Below are positions 9,172 to 19,052 of a DNA stretch of 64,000 nt, piece by piece. The notes beneath the pieces were generated by a model. That model had not been told where the DNA came from. It saw only the letters and a list, made by a program, of their open reading frames with translations, and did not search any database. This stretch comes from Chlorogloeopsis sp. ULAP01 (GTDB taxonomy: Bacteria; Cyanobacteriota; Cyanobacteriia; Cyanobacteriales; Nostocaceae), in contig NZ_JAUDRH010000003.1 in NCBI RefSeq assembly GCF_030381805.1, positions 186,001 through 250,000 of the forward strand. Direction: 5' to 3'. Every line of letters begins with the position of its first letter. The stretch's first letter is position 1. Position numbers and translations under genes: made by a program.

Positions 9172-9568
9172 ATTCTCAACTCAAAACTTTATTTACTCCC
9201 TACAAGTTTGAGCAACAATATTTAGAAAGCCTTCCGACTTCCGTTAGATATTAATGCTAACTTTGCAACTACCACTCTCTATAGTGAACTTTAAGAAGGC
9301 GATCGCACCATCTAACAACTTACAAGCATTTCTTCAAAACTCAAGAAGAGTTTATGTATGCATTATTACTAATTTGCTTTACAAATAATCTTGATTGTAG
9401 AGACTAAGAGAAATATTTATTAACCTTTTGTCAGATAAAACCCTGTATATCAGCCTCCAAACTTCACCCTTTCGACTTGCTTACACTTTGGCACTAGAGA
9501 TAGATAGCACTTGTTAGGTGGGTAAATACTATGAATGGTGTAGTTCACAATCTTGAGGAAACTTAACA
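9172..9568. promoter_or_regulatory. Non-coding region between the SDR gene and hli
   Basis: About 400 bases with no convincing reading frame. It must hold the divergent promoters of the SDR (leftward) and hli (rightward). A GAGGAAAC ribosome binding site lies about 7 bases before the hli ATG. HIP1 GCGATCGC occurs near 9298. No structured RNA could be recognised by eye. Confidence 0.45.
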
Positions 9569-9760
9569 ATGGGGCCTTATCCGACTGATGTAACAGAGAA
9601 AGCATATAACGGTAGTGACCGCAATGCCTTTAAGTTTGGCTTTACACCCCAAGCTGAACTGTGGAATGGACGCTTGGCGATGATTGGTTTTCTTGCTTAT
9701 CTACTTTGGGATTATCAGGGCTACAGCGTACTGCACGAGGTACTCAACCTCATTCACTAA
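9569..9760 (+). CDS. hli: High-light-inducible protein (HLIP/SCP), chlorophyll-binding
   Basis: A 63-residue one-helix protein of the chlorophyll a/b-binding superfamily. The signature AELWNGRLAMIGFLAYLLW, residues ~28-47, holds the chlorophyll-ligand Glu, Asn and Arg. HLIPs sit in thylakoid membranes, bind chlorophyll and carotenoid and dissipate excess energy or help build photosystems. The start has a good GAGGAAAC site. Its next neighbour on the same strand is a carotenoid ketolase, and psaA-psaB follow 3.5 kb on. Confidence 0.9.
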   Translation: MGPYPTDVTEKAYNGSDRNAFKFGFTPQAELWNGRLAMIGFLAYLLWDYQGYSVLHEVLNLIH

Positions 9761-9992
9761 ACTCCACGGCTCAAAAGCCTTATAGAGCAAGAAATTTTAC
9801 TTACACAGTCACCATCTATGCAAATATGTGTAATATTATTTAAGTAAACTTAATTTTTCTACATATTTGATTTAGGTGTTATTTATAGCACAGCGCTGAC
9901 CACGAACAGGGTTTTCCCTTAAGTGGTTAGTGAACTTTTTAATGACTGAATTGTGTGAATTTCGATGAAATTTTAGGCGGAGTAAAAGCCTG

Positions 9993-10778
9993 ATGCAATC
10001 AAAACACTTATCTAGCCATCATATAGAAATTACAAATCAATCTACTGTTGGTATGGCAGGCATTTTCATTGCTATTGCCATTTTAGGAATATGGGCAGCT
10101 AGCTTAATTTTTTTACTTTCATTTGACCTTTCCAAATCAAATATTTTAGAGCCATTATTAGCTATAATCTTGCAGACATTTATATATACAGGATTATTCA
10201 TTACTGCTCATGATGCTATGCATGGGGTAGTATTTTCCAGAAATACTAAAGTTAATCATTTACTCGGAACTATATGCTTACTTTTTTATGGTTTTTTATC
10301 CTACAAAACATTAATAAAAAAGCACTGGATGCATCACCGTCACCCTGCCAGTGAACTAGATCCCGATTTCCACGACGGCAAGCATAAAAATTTCTTTGCC
10401 TGGTATTTTTATTTTATGAAGAATTACTGGAGTTGGAGTCAAATAATAGCCTGGATCATAGCGTATAATACTATTCATTACATATTAAATATACCCCATA
10501 CAAATCTTATTCTCTTTTGGGCATTACCTTCACTATTAAGCTCATTACAATTATTTTATTTTGGTACATTCCTTACTCATAGAGAACCACCAGGAGGTTA
10601 TGTTAAACCTCACTTTGCTCAAACTATCTCTATGCCAACATGGTTGTCACTTATTACTTGCTATCATTTTGGCTACCACAAAGAACATCACGAATATCCT
10701 CATCTGGCTTGGTGGCAGCTACCAAAAATTTACAAATTAAATAAACTTACCAACACCGAACTAAGTATTTTTAAGTAA
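9993..10778 (+). CDS. crtW: Beta-carotene ketolase, CrtW type
   Basis: A 261-residue membrane di-iron enzyme of the fatty-acid-desaturase fold that adds 4-keto groups to beta-carotene (echinenone/canthaxanthin). The histidine boxes are visible: HDAMH near residue 73, HWMHHRHPA near residue 110 and YHFGYHKEHHEYPHLAWWQLP near the C-terminus. Length and the LQLFYFGTFLTHREPPGGY stretch agree with Nostoc CrtW enzymes. The start ATG follows GGAGTAAAAG. The gene is convergent with the lipoprotein gene; a palindromic terminator-like repeat separates their ends. Confidence 0.9.
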   Translation: MQSKHLSSHHIEITNQSTVGMAGIFIAIAILGIWAASLIFLLSFDLSKSNILEPLLAIILQTFIYTGLFITAHDAMHGVVFSRNTKVNHLLGTICLLFYGFLSYKTLIKKHWMHHRHPASELDPDFHDGKHKNFFAWYFYFMKNYWSWSQIIAWIIAYNTIHYILNIPHTNLILFWALPSLLSSLQLFYFGTFLTHREPPGGYVKPHFAQTISMPTWLSLITCYHFGYHKEHHEYPHLAWWQLPKIYKLNKLTNTELSIFK

Positions 10779-10869
10779 AAACTCTGCGCTCCTACCCTGC
10801 GGGAAGGCGAAACGCCTAATGCGCTCACTCTGCGCTCTTTTGCGTTTTAAAAAGCTACTATTAAAGACA

Positions 10870-10905
10870 AAGATCTCCGACCTTTCAAAAAAGTCGGGGA
10901 TCTTG
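10870..10905. terminator. Palindromic repeat copy 1 (GATCCCCGAC family), likely bidirectional terminator
   Basis: AAGATCTCCGACCTTT, a 4-base loop, and AAAGTCGGGGATCTT followed by GTTTTA. It sits between the convergent ends of crtW and the lipoprotein gene. Related hairpins lie at 32204, 49770 and 57788. Confidence 0.75.
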
Positions 10906-10928
10906 TTTTATCACAATTAATTGTGAAT

Positions 10929-12734
10929 TTACTCGCTTGGTTGCTCAGGCGTTGCTGTACTTTCCGGTGCAGAAGGCTGATTTATCTGTGGTCGAGCAAA
11001 AGGTAAAGTTGGAGATGGCGCAGCATTTGGATACTGCCGACGATTAAAAAATCTTTCTAATCTTGGTTTTTCTGGCTGAGGAGCAACTTTTTGAGGTAGA
11101 AGTCTCGAATCAGCTTCCGGTAAAAATTCCTGTTCGGGCGCGGGAGACTCATTCACAATCTCAGGTAGCGTTGGAGGTAGGCTAGGAGATACTTCTGGTG
11201 AAGGTTGCGGAGTTGATAGATTACCTGTGCGGCGATTAAAAAATCTAGTAAATCTTGATTTTTCTGGTTGAGTAACTTGAGGATCAACTGTAGTTTCTGG
11301 GGCTGGAGTCTCAATAATTTCCGGTAGTGTGGGAGAAACGCTAGGAGATGGCTCTAGTGTAGCTTGAGGAATTGGCTTCTCAGTTGTACGACGCTGGAAA
11401 AATTTGCCAAATCGAGATTTCTCTGGCTGAGTAGCCTGTGTTTCTGGTAACTGAGTAGCTTCAGGTTCTGGTGCAATTTCCGGTGGTGGTTCTAATACTG
11501 GAGTTGGGCTAGGAGATATTTCTGTTGGTTGTGGAATAGGTGCTTTACCTGCTCGATTTTGGAAACGATTGAAAAAGCCACCTTTTGGTTTCTCTAGTTG
11601 AGTTGGGGGTGCTTGCTCAACTTCAGGAACAGGCTGTTTTTCTTCTGGGGGTTGAATTTCTGGTGTAGTTTCAACCGTGGGTGTGATGCTGGGAGTTGGT
11701 GTAGGTGCAACTTCAAAACTCGGCTGTTTTTCTTCTGGGGGTTGAATTTCTGGTGTAAGAGTTGGGGTGGGCTCAGTAGTAGGTACTTTAGCTGTGTAGT
11801 TGGGATCTACAATTGCGCGAACTCGATCTGCAGAAAGTTCTCCTCTAACAATTTTAGAAAGGGTGTCTTTACCTTTTGGCTCGTAGGTTATTAGCCTGAC
11901 TGTGCTGTTAAATTCATTTTTGACAGGATTACCTTGGTTATCAAGAAATTCTAGTTTTACCCAGTTTTTACCTGGTTTAAAGCCTTTTAGGTAAACTGCT
12001 TGCCAGCGATCGAGAACAAAACTTTCACCATTGATAGTGCAGCGGATGCGCCAATCTGCAAACTGATTATCAGGGTTATCTTTCGCAATCAGGTGTAAGG
12101 GCGCATTTGTCAAGTAAAAATCCAGTAGAATCGGCTCTGCTCCATAACTGCCTTTAGGACGGCTATAGGTTAGCAGGGGTAAATTTGGAGCGGGGTTGTT
12201 GTCGTCGCTTTTGGTAAAGATGTGAAATGTTGTCTGAGCGTAGGCACCTTCATTTTTAAAGCTTTCATGCCAAGGACGAGAGGCAAAAACACGTAAGGTA
12301 TGGGTACCAGGGGACAAGTCTGGTAAAGTCAACGGTTGATTTAAATCGTAAACTGCAATGTACGGTTGATTGTCAACTACTACGTGCAAATGGGGCCCCA
12401 TATCCAATTGTGAATCTTTAAATATAGGTAAATCTTTAACCTGGAAGCGGACTGTAGCTGTGTTATCTTGCAGAACTTCATCCTGCTTAGGAGTCACTAT
12501 TGATACCTGAGGCCGATATACTTCTAAGATTTGACGTAGTTCTTGAATGACTGTTGGTGGGGCAACCTCCGAGAATTGCTTCGTTGAAATTGTAGGGCTT
12601 TCTCGTAAACTACCAGATGGCTCTTGGCTGATGGTTTGATTACCACAGCTAGTTAAATTTAATACTAAAGCCAATACCATTAGCGACTTTATCAGAGTTG
12701 CAGCCGTTGTCCGCCACGAGTTCATGTTTTTCAC
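10929..12734 (-). CDS. Lipoprotein with a Pro-rich, repeat-bearing C-terminal half
   Basis: 601 residues. The signal sequence ends in a lipobox, LVLNLTSC, with the lipidated Cys near residue 30. Residues ~60-290 form a globular part, probably beta-rich (PQVSIVTPKQDEVL..., LDMGPHLHVVVDNQPY, ...GTHTLRVFASRPWHES). The rest is a low-complexity P/T/E/S-rich region carrying four copies of a basic aromatic unit: FFNRFQNRAGKAP, FGKFFQRRTTEKP, FTRFFNRRTGNLS, LERFFNRRQYPNA. The role is unknown; it is likely anchored in a membrane facing the periplasm, with the C-terminal part as a spacer or binding tail. It lies divergent from psaA. Confidence 0.65.
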   Translation of the reverse strand: MKNMNSWRTTAATLIKSLMVLALVLNLTSCGNQTISQEPSGSLRESPTISTKQFSEVAPPTVIQELRQILEVYRPQVSIVTPKQDEVLQDNTATVRFQVKDLPIFKDSQLDMGPHLHVVVDNQPYIAVYDLNQPLTLPDLSPGTHTLRVFASRPWHESFKNEGAYAQTTFHIFTKSDDNNPAPNLPLLTYSRPKGSYGAEPILLDFYLTNAPLHLIAKDNPDNQFADWRIRCTINGESFVLDRWQAVYLKGFKPGKNWVKLEFLDNQGNPVKNEFNSTVRLITYEPKGKDTLSKIVRGELSADRVRAIVDPNYTAKVPTTEPTPTLTPEIQPPEEKQPSFEVAPTPTPSITPTVETTPEIQPPEEKQPVPEVEQAPPTQLEKPKGGFFNRFQNRAGKAPIPQPTEISPSPTPVLEPPPEIAPEPEATQLPETQATQPEKSRFGKFFQRRTTEKPIPQATLEPSPSVSPTLPEIIETPAPETTVDPQVTQPEKSRFTRFFNRRTGNLSTPQPSPEVSPSLPPTLPEIVNESPAPEQEFLPEADSRLLPQKVAPQPEKPRLERFFNRRQYPNAAPSPTLPFARPQINQPSAPESTATPEQPSE

Positions 12735-13322
12735 CCATTCCTAAACAACAGACAGAATTTATGTTGCATTTTGGCGCAAACTGTCCATTCGGAACTATAG
12801 CCCAAAAGGTGAAATCCTTTTTTAACTACCTGTCCTTGGACTGAAAATTTCAGTTTTTGAATCTACGTCAGTACTATCTAAGATAATTATGTGGCGATTT
12901 TAACTATTTCTTCTTACAGCTATTTAACTATATTTTGGTATAACCTGTAACGAAAAATTCGATATTTTTTAATTAGTTTCAAAGCTCTAAGAGTAAAAGG
13001 CAGCGATCGCTCAAAAAATAACCATAAATTTTGCGAATTGTTTAGCTTTGTAAAATAAATAGAGAAACTATTGACTTTTTGACAAGTGTTTTAGAATCAG
13101 AAAGTAGATGAGACAATAAATCTGGGGATTTTGAATTATTGTTAAAAAGTCTCCAACAATGTACAAGAGAAGACTTTATAATTCAACAGAAACCACTCCC
13201 CACACAAGGTCTTCATCGCGGCTCCAAATTATAAATGGAAAATGCGATTTGGTTCATAAAAACCAAGAAGACAGCTTGTGGTCACAATGATTCCTCAGTC
13301 CCTTTTTAAGAGAGGAGGTCGA
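12735..13322. promoter_or_regulatory. Divergent regulatory region upstream of psaA
   Basis: About 590 bases without a gene, between the leftward lipoprotein gene and psaA. It is AT-rich with one HIP1 site near 13004. It must carry the psaAB promoter and a leader; cyanobacterial psaAB is light-regulated, but no operator can be named with confidence by eye. The final bases hold AGGAGG at 13313-13318, four bases before the ATG at 13323, which fixes the psaA start. Confidence 0.55.
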
Positions 13323-15581
13323 ATGACAATAAGTCCTCCGGAGCGAGAGGAAAAAAAGGCAAGAGTGATAGTCGATAACGATCCGGTTCCAACTTCGTTT
13401 GAACGATGGGCAAAACCAGGACACTTCGACAGAACCCTAGCCAGAGGTCCCAAAACCACTACATGGATTTGGAACCTGCATGCACTCGCCCACGATTTTG
13501 ATACACATACAAGTGATTTAGAAGACATTTCCCGCAAGATATTTGCAGCCCACTTTGGTCACTTAGCTGTAGTGACCTTGTGGTTGAGCGGGATGATTTT
13601 TCATGGCGCTCGTTTTTCAAACTACGAAGCTTGGTTGAGCGACCCCCTCAACATCAAGCCTAGCGCTCAAGTCGTTTGGCCAATTGTTGGTCAAGACATT
13701 TTGAACGGGGATGTCGGTGGTGGCTTCCACGGCATTCAAATTACTTCCGGCTTATTCCAGGTTTGGCGTGGCTGGGGGATTACCAACTCCTTCCAACTGT
13801 ATTGCACAGCTATTGGCGGTTTGGTATTAGCAGGTTTGTTCCTGTTTGCTGGCTGGTTCCACTACCACAAGCGTGCTCCTAAACTGGAATGGTTCCAGAA
13901 TGTGGAGTCAATGCTAAATCACCACCTGCAAGTATTGCTGGGTTGTGGTTCCTTGGGGTGGGCAGGACACATCATCCATGTTTCCGCACCAACCAACAAG
14001 CTTTTGGATGCAGGAGTTCCTCTTCGGGATGTACCCCTGCCCCACGAGTTCATCCTGAACAAAGACTTGTTAACCGAGTTATATCCCAGCTTTGCCAGTG
14101 GTTTAGCACCTTTCTTCACATTGAACTGGGGTCAGTATGCTGACTTCCTGACGTTCAAGGGTGGTTTAAACCCGGTAACAGGTGGCTTGTGGATGACTGA
14201 TATTGCCCATCACCACTTGGCGATCGCGGTATTATTCATCGTTGCTGGTCATATGTACCGTACCAACTGGGGTATTGGTCACAGCATCAAAGAGATCCTA
14301 GAAAACCACAAAGGCCCCTTCACTGGTGAAGGTCACAAGGGTCTCTACGAGAACATGACCACATCTTGGCATGCTCAATTGGCAACTAACCTTGCTTTCT
14401 TGGGTTCTTTGACCATCATCATTGCCCACCATATGTACGCGATGCCTCCGTATCCGTACTTAGCAACCGATTACGCTACCCAACTCTGCATATTTACTCA
14501 CCATATGTGGATTGGCGGTTTCCTAATTGTTGGTGGTGCTGCTCACGCTAGCATTTTCATGGTGCGCGATTACGATCCTGTTGTGAACCAAAATAACGTT
14601 CTGGATCGTGTGATTCGTCACCGGGATGCAATCATCTCTCACCTCAACTGGGTTTGTATATTCCTTGGCTTCCATAGCTTTGGGCTGTACGTTCATAATG
14701 ACACCATGCGTGCTTTGGGCCGTCCGCAAGATATGTTCTCGGATGCGGCAATCCAGTTGCAGCCTGTATTTGCTCAGTGGGTACAAAACCTACACACTGT
14801 AGCACCAGGAGCAACCGCGCCAAATGCACTTGAACCTGTTAGCTATGCCTTTGGCGGTGGTATTCTTGCCGTCGGCGGTAAAGTGGCAATGATGCCGATT
14901 GCGTTGGGTACGGCGGACTTTATGATCCACCACATTCACGCATTCCAAATTCATGTCACAGTGCTAATTCTCTTGAAAGGCTTCCTGTTTGCCCGCAGTT
15001 CACGTTTAATCCCAGATAAAGCAAACTTAGGCTTCCGTTTCCCCTGCGACGGCCCTGGTCGTGGTGGTACCTGTCAAGTTTCTGGTTGGGATCACGTGTT
15101 CCTCGGTTTGTTCTGGATGTACAACACCATTTCGATCGCAATTTTCCACTTTAGCTGGAAGATGCAATCTGACGTCTGGGGAACAGTAGACGCAGCTGGT
15201 AATGTGACTCATATTACTGGTGGTAACTTTGCCCAAAGTGCCATCACCATCAATGGCTGGTTGCGTGACTTCTTGTGGGCGCAAGCAGTACAGGTGATCA
15301 ACTCCTATGGCAGTGCGCTGTCAGCTTACGGACTTATGTTCTTAGGCGCTCACTTTGTTTGGGCATTCAGCTTAATGTTCCTGTTCAGTGGTCGTGGCTA
15401 CTGGCAAGAATTAATTGAGTCCATCGTTTGGGCACATAATAAACTGAAAGTGGCACCTACAATTCAACCCCGTGCTCTGAGTATTATTCAGGGTCGTGCA
15501 GTTGGTGTAGCTCACTACCTCTTGGGAGGAATTGCCACGACATGGGCGTTCTTCCACGCACATATTCTCTCATTAGGCTAG
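13323..15581 (+). CDS. psaA: Photosystem I core protein A1
   Basis: PsaA forms the PSI reaction-centre heterodimer with PsaB and binds P700 chlorophylls, A0, phylloquinone A1 and half of the FX cluster. The product from ATG 13323 (MTISPPEREEK...) is 752 residues, the usual length. An upstream in-frame GTG at 13278 would add 15 residues absent from the family and ignores the AGGAGG site. The FX segment FPCDGPGRGGTC lies at residues 573-584 with Cys575 and Cys584 as ligands. Eleven transmembrane helices are expected; repeated His-rich motifs such as AHHHLAIAVLF are visible. psaB follows 173 bases on in the same direction. Confidence 0.98.
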   Translation: MTISPPEREEKKARVIVDNDPVPTSFERWAKPGHFDRTLARGPKTTTWIWNLHALAHDFDTHTSDLEDISRKIFAAHFGHLAVVTLWLSGMIFHGARFSNYEAWLSDPLNIKPSAQVVWPIVGQDILNGDVGGGFHGIQITSGLFQVWRGWGITNSFQLYCTAIGGLVLAGLFLFAGWFHYHKRAPKLEWFQNVESMLNHHLQVLLGCGSLGWAGHIIHVSAPTNKLLDAGVPLRDVPLPHEFILNKDLLTELYPSFASGLAPFFTLNWGQYADFLTFKGGLNPVTGGLWMTDIAHHHLAIAVLFIVAGHMYRTNWGIGHSIKEILENHKGPFTGEGHKGLYENMTTSWHAQLATNLAFLGSLTIIIAHHMYAMPPYPYLATDYATQLCIFTHHMWIGGFLIVGGAAHASIFMVRDYDPVVNQNNVLDRVIRHRDAIISHLNWVCIFLGFHSFGLYVHNDTMRALGRPQDMFSDAAIQLQPVFAQWVQNLHTVAPGATAPNALEPVSYAFGGGILAVGGKVAMMPIALGTADFMIHHIHAFQIHVTVLILLKGFLFARSSRLIPDKANLGFRFPCDGPGRGGTCQVSGWDHVFLGLFWMYNTISIAIFHFSWKMQSDVWGTVDAAGNVTHITGGNFAQSAITINGWLRDFLWAQAVQVINSYGSALSAYGLMFLGAHFVWAFSLMFLFSGRGYWQELIESIVWAHNKLKVAPTIQPRALSIIQGRAVGVAHYLLGGIATTWAFFHAHILSLG

Positions 15582-15754
15582 CAACCAGCATTTAGGAGCA
15601 ATGGGTTATGAGTGATGGGCTACAAGTTGTTTTTAGCGGTTAACATCGACAAGAACAACCACTAACTGACAACCATTAACTCAAAACTCCTAACTCAGAA
15701 CTCCTTAAGAACATTGATACCTGATGGCTAAAAGTCAGAGGATTTCTCAAACCT

Positions 15755-17986
15755 ATGGCGACAAAATTTCCAAAATTTAGCCAGGATCTCGCGCAAGACC
15801 CGACGACACGTCGGATCTGGTATGCGATGGCTACAGGAAATGACTTTGAAAGCCATGATGGCATGACAGAAGAAAATCTTTACCAAAAGATTTTCGCTAC
15901 TCACTTCGGTCATGTGGCAATCATTTTCCTGTGGGCATCCAGCCTCCTATTTCACGTAGCCTGGCAAGGTAACTTTGAACAGTGGATTAAAGATCCTCTT
16001 CACATCCGTCCGATCGCTCATGCGATTTGGGACCCTCAATTTGGTAAGCCCGCAATAGAAGCTTTCACCCAAGGTGGAGCTAACTATCCGGTAAACATTG
16101 CTTACTCTGGTGTTTATCACTGGTGGTACACCATCGGTATGCGGACGAACAGCGACCTATACATGGGTTCTGTGTTCCTCCTCATCCTGGCATCAGTATT
16201 CTTGTTTGCTGGTTGGTTGCATCTGCAACCCAAGTTCCGTCCCAGCCTCTCTTGGTTTAAGAGTGCAGAGCCTCGCCTCAATCACCACCTAGCGGGTTTG
16301 TTTGGTGTTAGCTCTCTGGCTTGGGCTGGTCACTTGATTCACGTTGCTATCCCCGAATCTCGCGGACAGCACGTAGGTTGGGATAACTTCTTGAGCACTC
16401 TGCCCCACCCGGCAGGCTTGCAACCCTTCTTTACTGGTAACTGGGGAGTTTACGCTTCTAACCCCGATACTGCAAACCACGTATTTGGTACTTCCCAAGG
16501 TGCTGGTACAGCGATTTTGACCTTCTTAGGTGGCTTCCATCCTCAGACAGAATCGCTGTGGCTGACCGATATGGCTCACCACCACTTGGCGATCGCTGTT
16601 ATCTTCATCGTCGCCGGCCATATGTACCGGACTAATTTTGGAATTGGTCACAGCATCAAAGAAATGCTGAACTCCAAATCTGGTTTAGTACCTGGTACCA
16701 AGAGTGAAGGTCAGTTCAACCTGCCTCACCAAGGTTTGTACGACACCTATAACAACTCTCTACACTTCCAGTTGGGTATTCACCTAGCTGCTTTGGGAAC
16801 TATTACCTCCTTGGTAGCACAGCATATGTATGCTATGCCTCCTTATGCCTTTATCGGTAAGGACTATACAACTCAAGCGGCTCTTTATACTCACCACCAA
16901 TACATCGCAATTTTCTTGATGCTTGGTGCTTTCGCTCACGGTGCCATCTTCTGGGTTCGTGATTATGATCCCGAACAAAATAAGGGCAACGTATTAGAGC
17001 GTGTACTGAAGCACAAAGAAGCGATTATCTCTCACCTAAGCTGGGTATCCCTTTTCTTAGGTTTCCACACCTTAGGTCTGTACGTTCACAACGACGTAGT
17101 TGTTGCTTTTGGCACACCAGAGAAGCAAATCCTGATCGAACCTGTGTTTGCTCAGTTCATCCAAGCTTCTCACGGTAAAGTGCTTTACGGACTAAACGTC
17201 CTGTTGTCTAACCCAGATAGCGTTGCTTACACAGCCTACCCCAACTACGGTAACGTTTGGTTGCAAGGTTGGTTGGATGCAATTAACTCTGGCACTAACT
17301 CCCTGTTCTTAACTATCGGCCCTGGCGACTTCTTGGTACACCACGCCTTCGCGTTGGCTATCCACACCACCGTTCTCGTACTCGTGAAAGGTGCTTTGGA
17401 TGCCCGTGGTTCTAAGCTGATGCCCGATAAAAAAGACTTCGGTTATGCCTTTCCTTGCGACGGCCCCGGTCGTGGCGGTACTTGCGACATCTCCGGTTGG
17501 GACGCTTTCTACCTAGCTACTTTCTGGGCATTAAACACAGTTGGTTGGGTAACCTTCTACTGGCACTGGAAACACCTGGGAATTTGGCAAGGCAACGTAG
17601 CTCAATTTAACGAATCCTCTACCTACCTGATGGGCTGGTTCCGCGATTATCTCTGGGCTAACTCCGCTCAGTTGATCAACGGATACAACCCTTACGGCAT
17701 GAACAACCTGTCTGTTTGGGCTTGGATGTTCCTATTCGGACACCTCGTTTGGGCAACTGGCTTCATGTTCTTGATCTCCTGGAGAGGTTACTGGCAAGAG
17801 TTGATTGAAACTCTTGTTTGGGCGCACGAGCGTACTCCACTAGCAAACTTAGTTCGCTGGAAGGACAAGCCCGTTGCTCTGTCAATCGTTCAAGCTCGTT
17901 TGGTTGGTTTAACTCACTTCACTGTGGGCTATGTTCTAACTTACGCAGCATTCCTAATTGCCTCGACGGCTGGTAAGTTCGGTTAA
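15755..17986 (+). CDS. psaB: Photosystem I core protein A2
   Basis: A 743-residue partner of PsaA in the PSI core; it binds P700, A0, A1 and the other half of FX. It starts MATKFPKFSQDLAQDPTTRRIWY and ends STAGKFG as in other cyanobacteria. The FX loop FPCDGPGRGGTC contains Cys568 and Cys577. The internal DMAHHHLAIAVIF block parallels that of PsaA. It lies 173 bases after psaA and before a strong terminator, consistent with a psaA-psaB operon. No features of a far-red paralogue were noticed. Confidence 0.98.
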   Translation: MATKFPKFSQDLAQDPTTRRIWYAMATGNDFESHDGMTEENLYQKIFATHFGHVAIIFLWASSLLFHVAWQGNFEQWIKDPLHIRPIAHAIWDPQFGKPAIEAFTQGGANYPVNIAYSGVYHWWYTIGMRTNSDLYMGSVFLLILASVFLFAGWLHLQPKFRPSLSWFKSAEPRLNHHLAGLFGVSSLAWAGHLIHVAIPESRGQHVGWDNFLSTLPHPAGLQPFFTGNWGVYASNPDTANHVFGTSQGAGTAILTFLGGFHPQTESLWLTDMAHHHLAIAVIFIVAGHMYRTNFGIGHSIKEMLNSKSGLVPGTKSEGQFNLPHQGLYDTYNNSLHFQLGIHLAALGTITSLVAQHMYAMPPYAFIGKDYTTQAALYTHHQYIAIFLMLGAFAHGAIFWVRDYDPEQNKGNVLERVLKHKEAIISHLSWVSLFLGFHTLGLYVHNDVVVAFGTPEKQILIEPVFAQFIQASHGKVLYGLNVLLSNPDSVAYTAYPNYGNVWLQGWLDAINSGTNSLFLTIGPGDFLVHHAFALAIHTTVLVLVKGALDARGSKLMPDKKDFGYAFPCDGPGRGGTCDISGWDAFYLATFWALNTVGWVTFYWHWKHLGIWQGNVAQFNESSTYLMGWFRDYLWANSAQLINGYNPYGMNNLSVWAWMFLFGHLVWATGFMFLISWRGYWQELIETLVWAHERTPLANLVRWKDKPVALSIVQARLVGLTHFTVGYVLTYAAFLIASTAGKFG

Positions 17987-18017
17987 TTGGGCTGCTAGTT
18001 TTGTAGGTAATTAATTG

Positions 18018-18048
18018 AAATCCCCCGCCATTTGGCGGGGGATTTTTT
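18018..18048 (+). terminator. Intrinsic terminator of psaAB
   Basis: AAATCCCCCGCCA, loop TTT, and GGCGGGGGATTTTTT form a GC-rich stem with a T-run about 30 bases after the psaB stop. Confidence 0.9.
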
Positions 18049-18158
18049 ATGGTGGGGCAAGATGTTTAATCAACAAGAGAAGTTTGAAATTTTTAATTTT
18101 GGTATGGGAAATATAAAAGCAAGGACAGACATGATGCTCATCATTATCATCTATTTAA

Positions 18159-18804
18159 ATGCTCGGAGACTTAGCAATTGAAAAATATAATCCTATCAAA
18201 ACGACTAATGCTAATTTAGAAGATTCAGAATCTCATCTTTATTCATTTGCAGTTATGCCTTATGAAAAAACTTTTTTTGGATATTCACCCAACTTAGACA
18301 GCTATACTATGCATTTAACAGATAAAAGACTAATAGTAGAACCAGGTATAAATGGAGAATTACTAGAAAAATTTTATAAATTTATAAATTTTATACCCCT
18401 TGAAGGAGCTCATTATGCTAAATGCATCAATAAAGAAGCAATAAAGAAAATGCATTATTTAAAATATACTTATATTTCTATAAATTACCAAGAAATTGAA
18501 AAATTCGACTGTTTATTAACTTCTTTTAATACAAGTTAAGTTCATGTTTTATTAAAATCCAATTTAGATAGTAAAGATTTGATTTTTTTTCAAAGATTTA
18601 GGTTTAGAGGTATTTAAACCTTCTTCTATAAAAGAATTAAAAATTAATAATTTATGGAACAAATTTACTAAAAAAGGATTGAAAAATATGAGTTTTGAAT
18701 TTCTAGAATATATTAATAGAATGAAAAATATTGATTCGACTTCTGATTTAATTTCTCAAGCTGATTTTTTATTACAGCTTTCTTCTTGTCAGGATAACTT
18801 ATAA
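18159..18804 (+). pseudogene. Decayed AT-rich gene of unknown function
   Basis: An ATG at 18159 opens 126 codons to TAA at 18537-18539 (contains HLTDKRLIVEPG and LEKFYKFINFIP). Reading continues after that stop as VHVLLKSNLDSKDLIFFQ in the same frame. From about 18583 a second frame takes over (KDLGLEVFKPSSIKELK...MSFEFLEYINRMKN) and runs to TAA at 18802-18804. The joined reading would be about 210 residues, so one stop and one frameshift probably broke an older gene. The 18159-18539 frame could still be translated alone. Base composition is markedly more AT-rich than psaAB, in keeping with foreign origin. I do not recognise the family. Confidence 0.5.
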
Positions 18805-18995
18805 ATCACTGGTTTGGGTGTAGTAGAATTGATGCCGCTTCAGTTGAACAATCAACAAAATTGTCTTGTTGAATGGGTATCTCACCCGTCCTAGATTAAA
18901 AACAGGTAAAATTTTTACAAGATTAAGTAAAGATATTAAACTTTCTCTTTTTAGAATTTAAATTTTCTCTTTTTGGAATGGGAAAAATAAATAAA

Positions 18996-19018
18996 GGGGC
19001 GGGCAAGATGCCCACCCT
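18996..19018. repeat. REP-like palindrome upstream of the RAYT gene
   Basis: GGGGCGGGCAAGATGCCCACCC: GGGC pairs with GCCC around AAGAT. The reverse complement of this sequence recurs twice just after the transposase gene, so the transposase is bracketed by inverted copies. Confidence 0.7.
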
Positions 19019-19052
19019 ACAAGATAAATATACAATTACCTTCCTGTCCCAT

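Noticed and set aside
13278..13322. N-terminal extension of PsaA from a GTG at 13278
   Set aside because: AGGAGG sits four bases before the ATG at 13323, and that start gives the family-standard N-terminus and 752-residue length.
13676..17000. Numerous 60-90 codon frames inside psaA and psaB
   Set aside because: Shadows in other frames of highly conserved genes.
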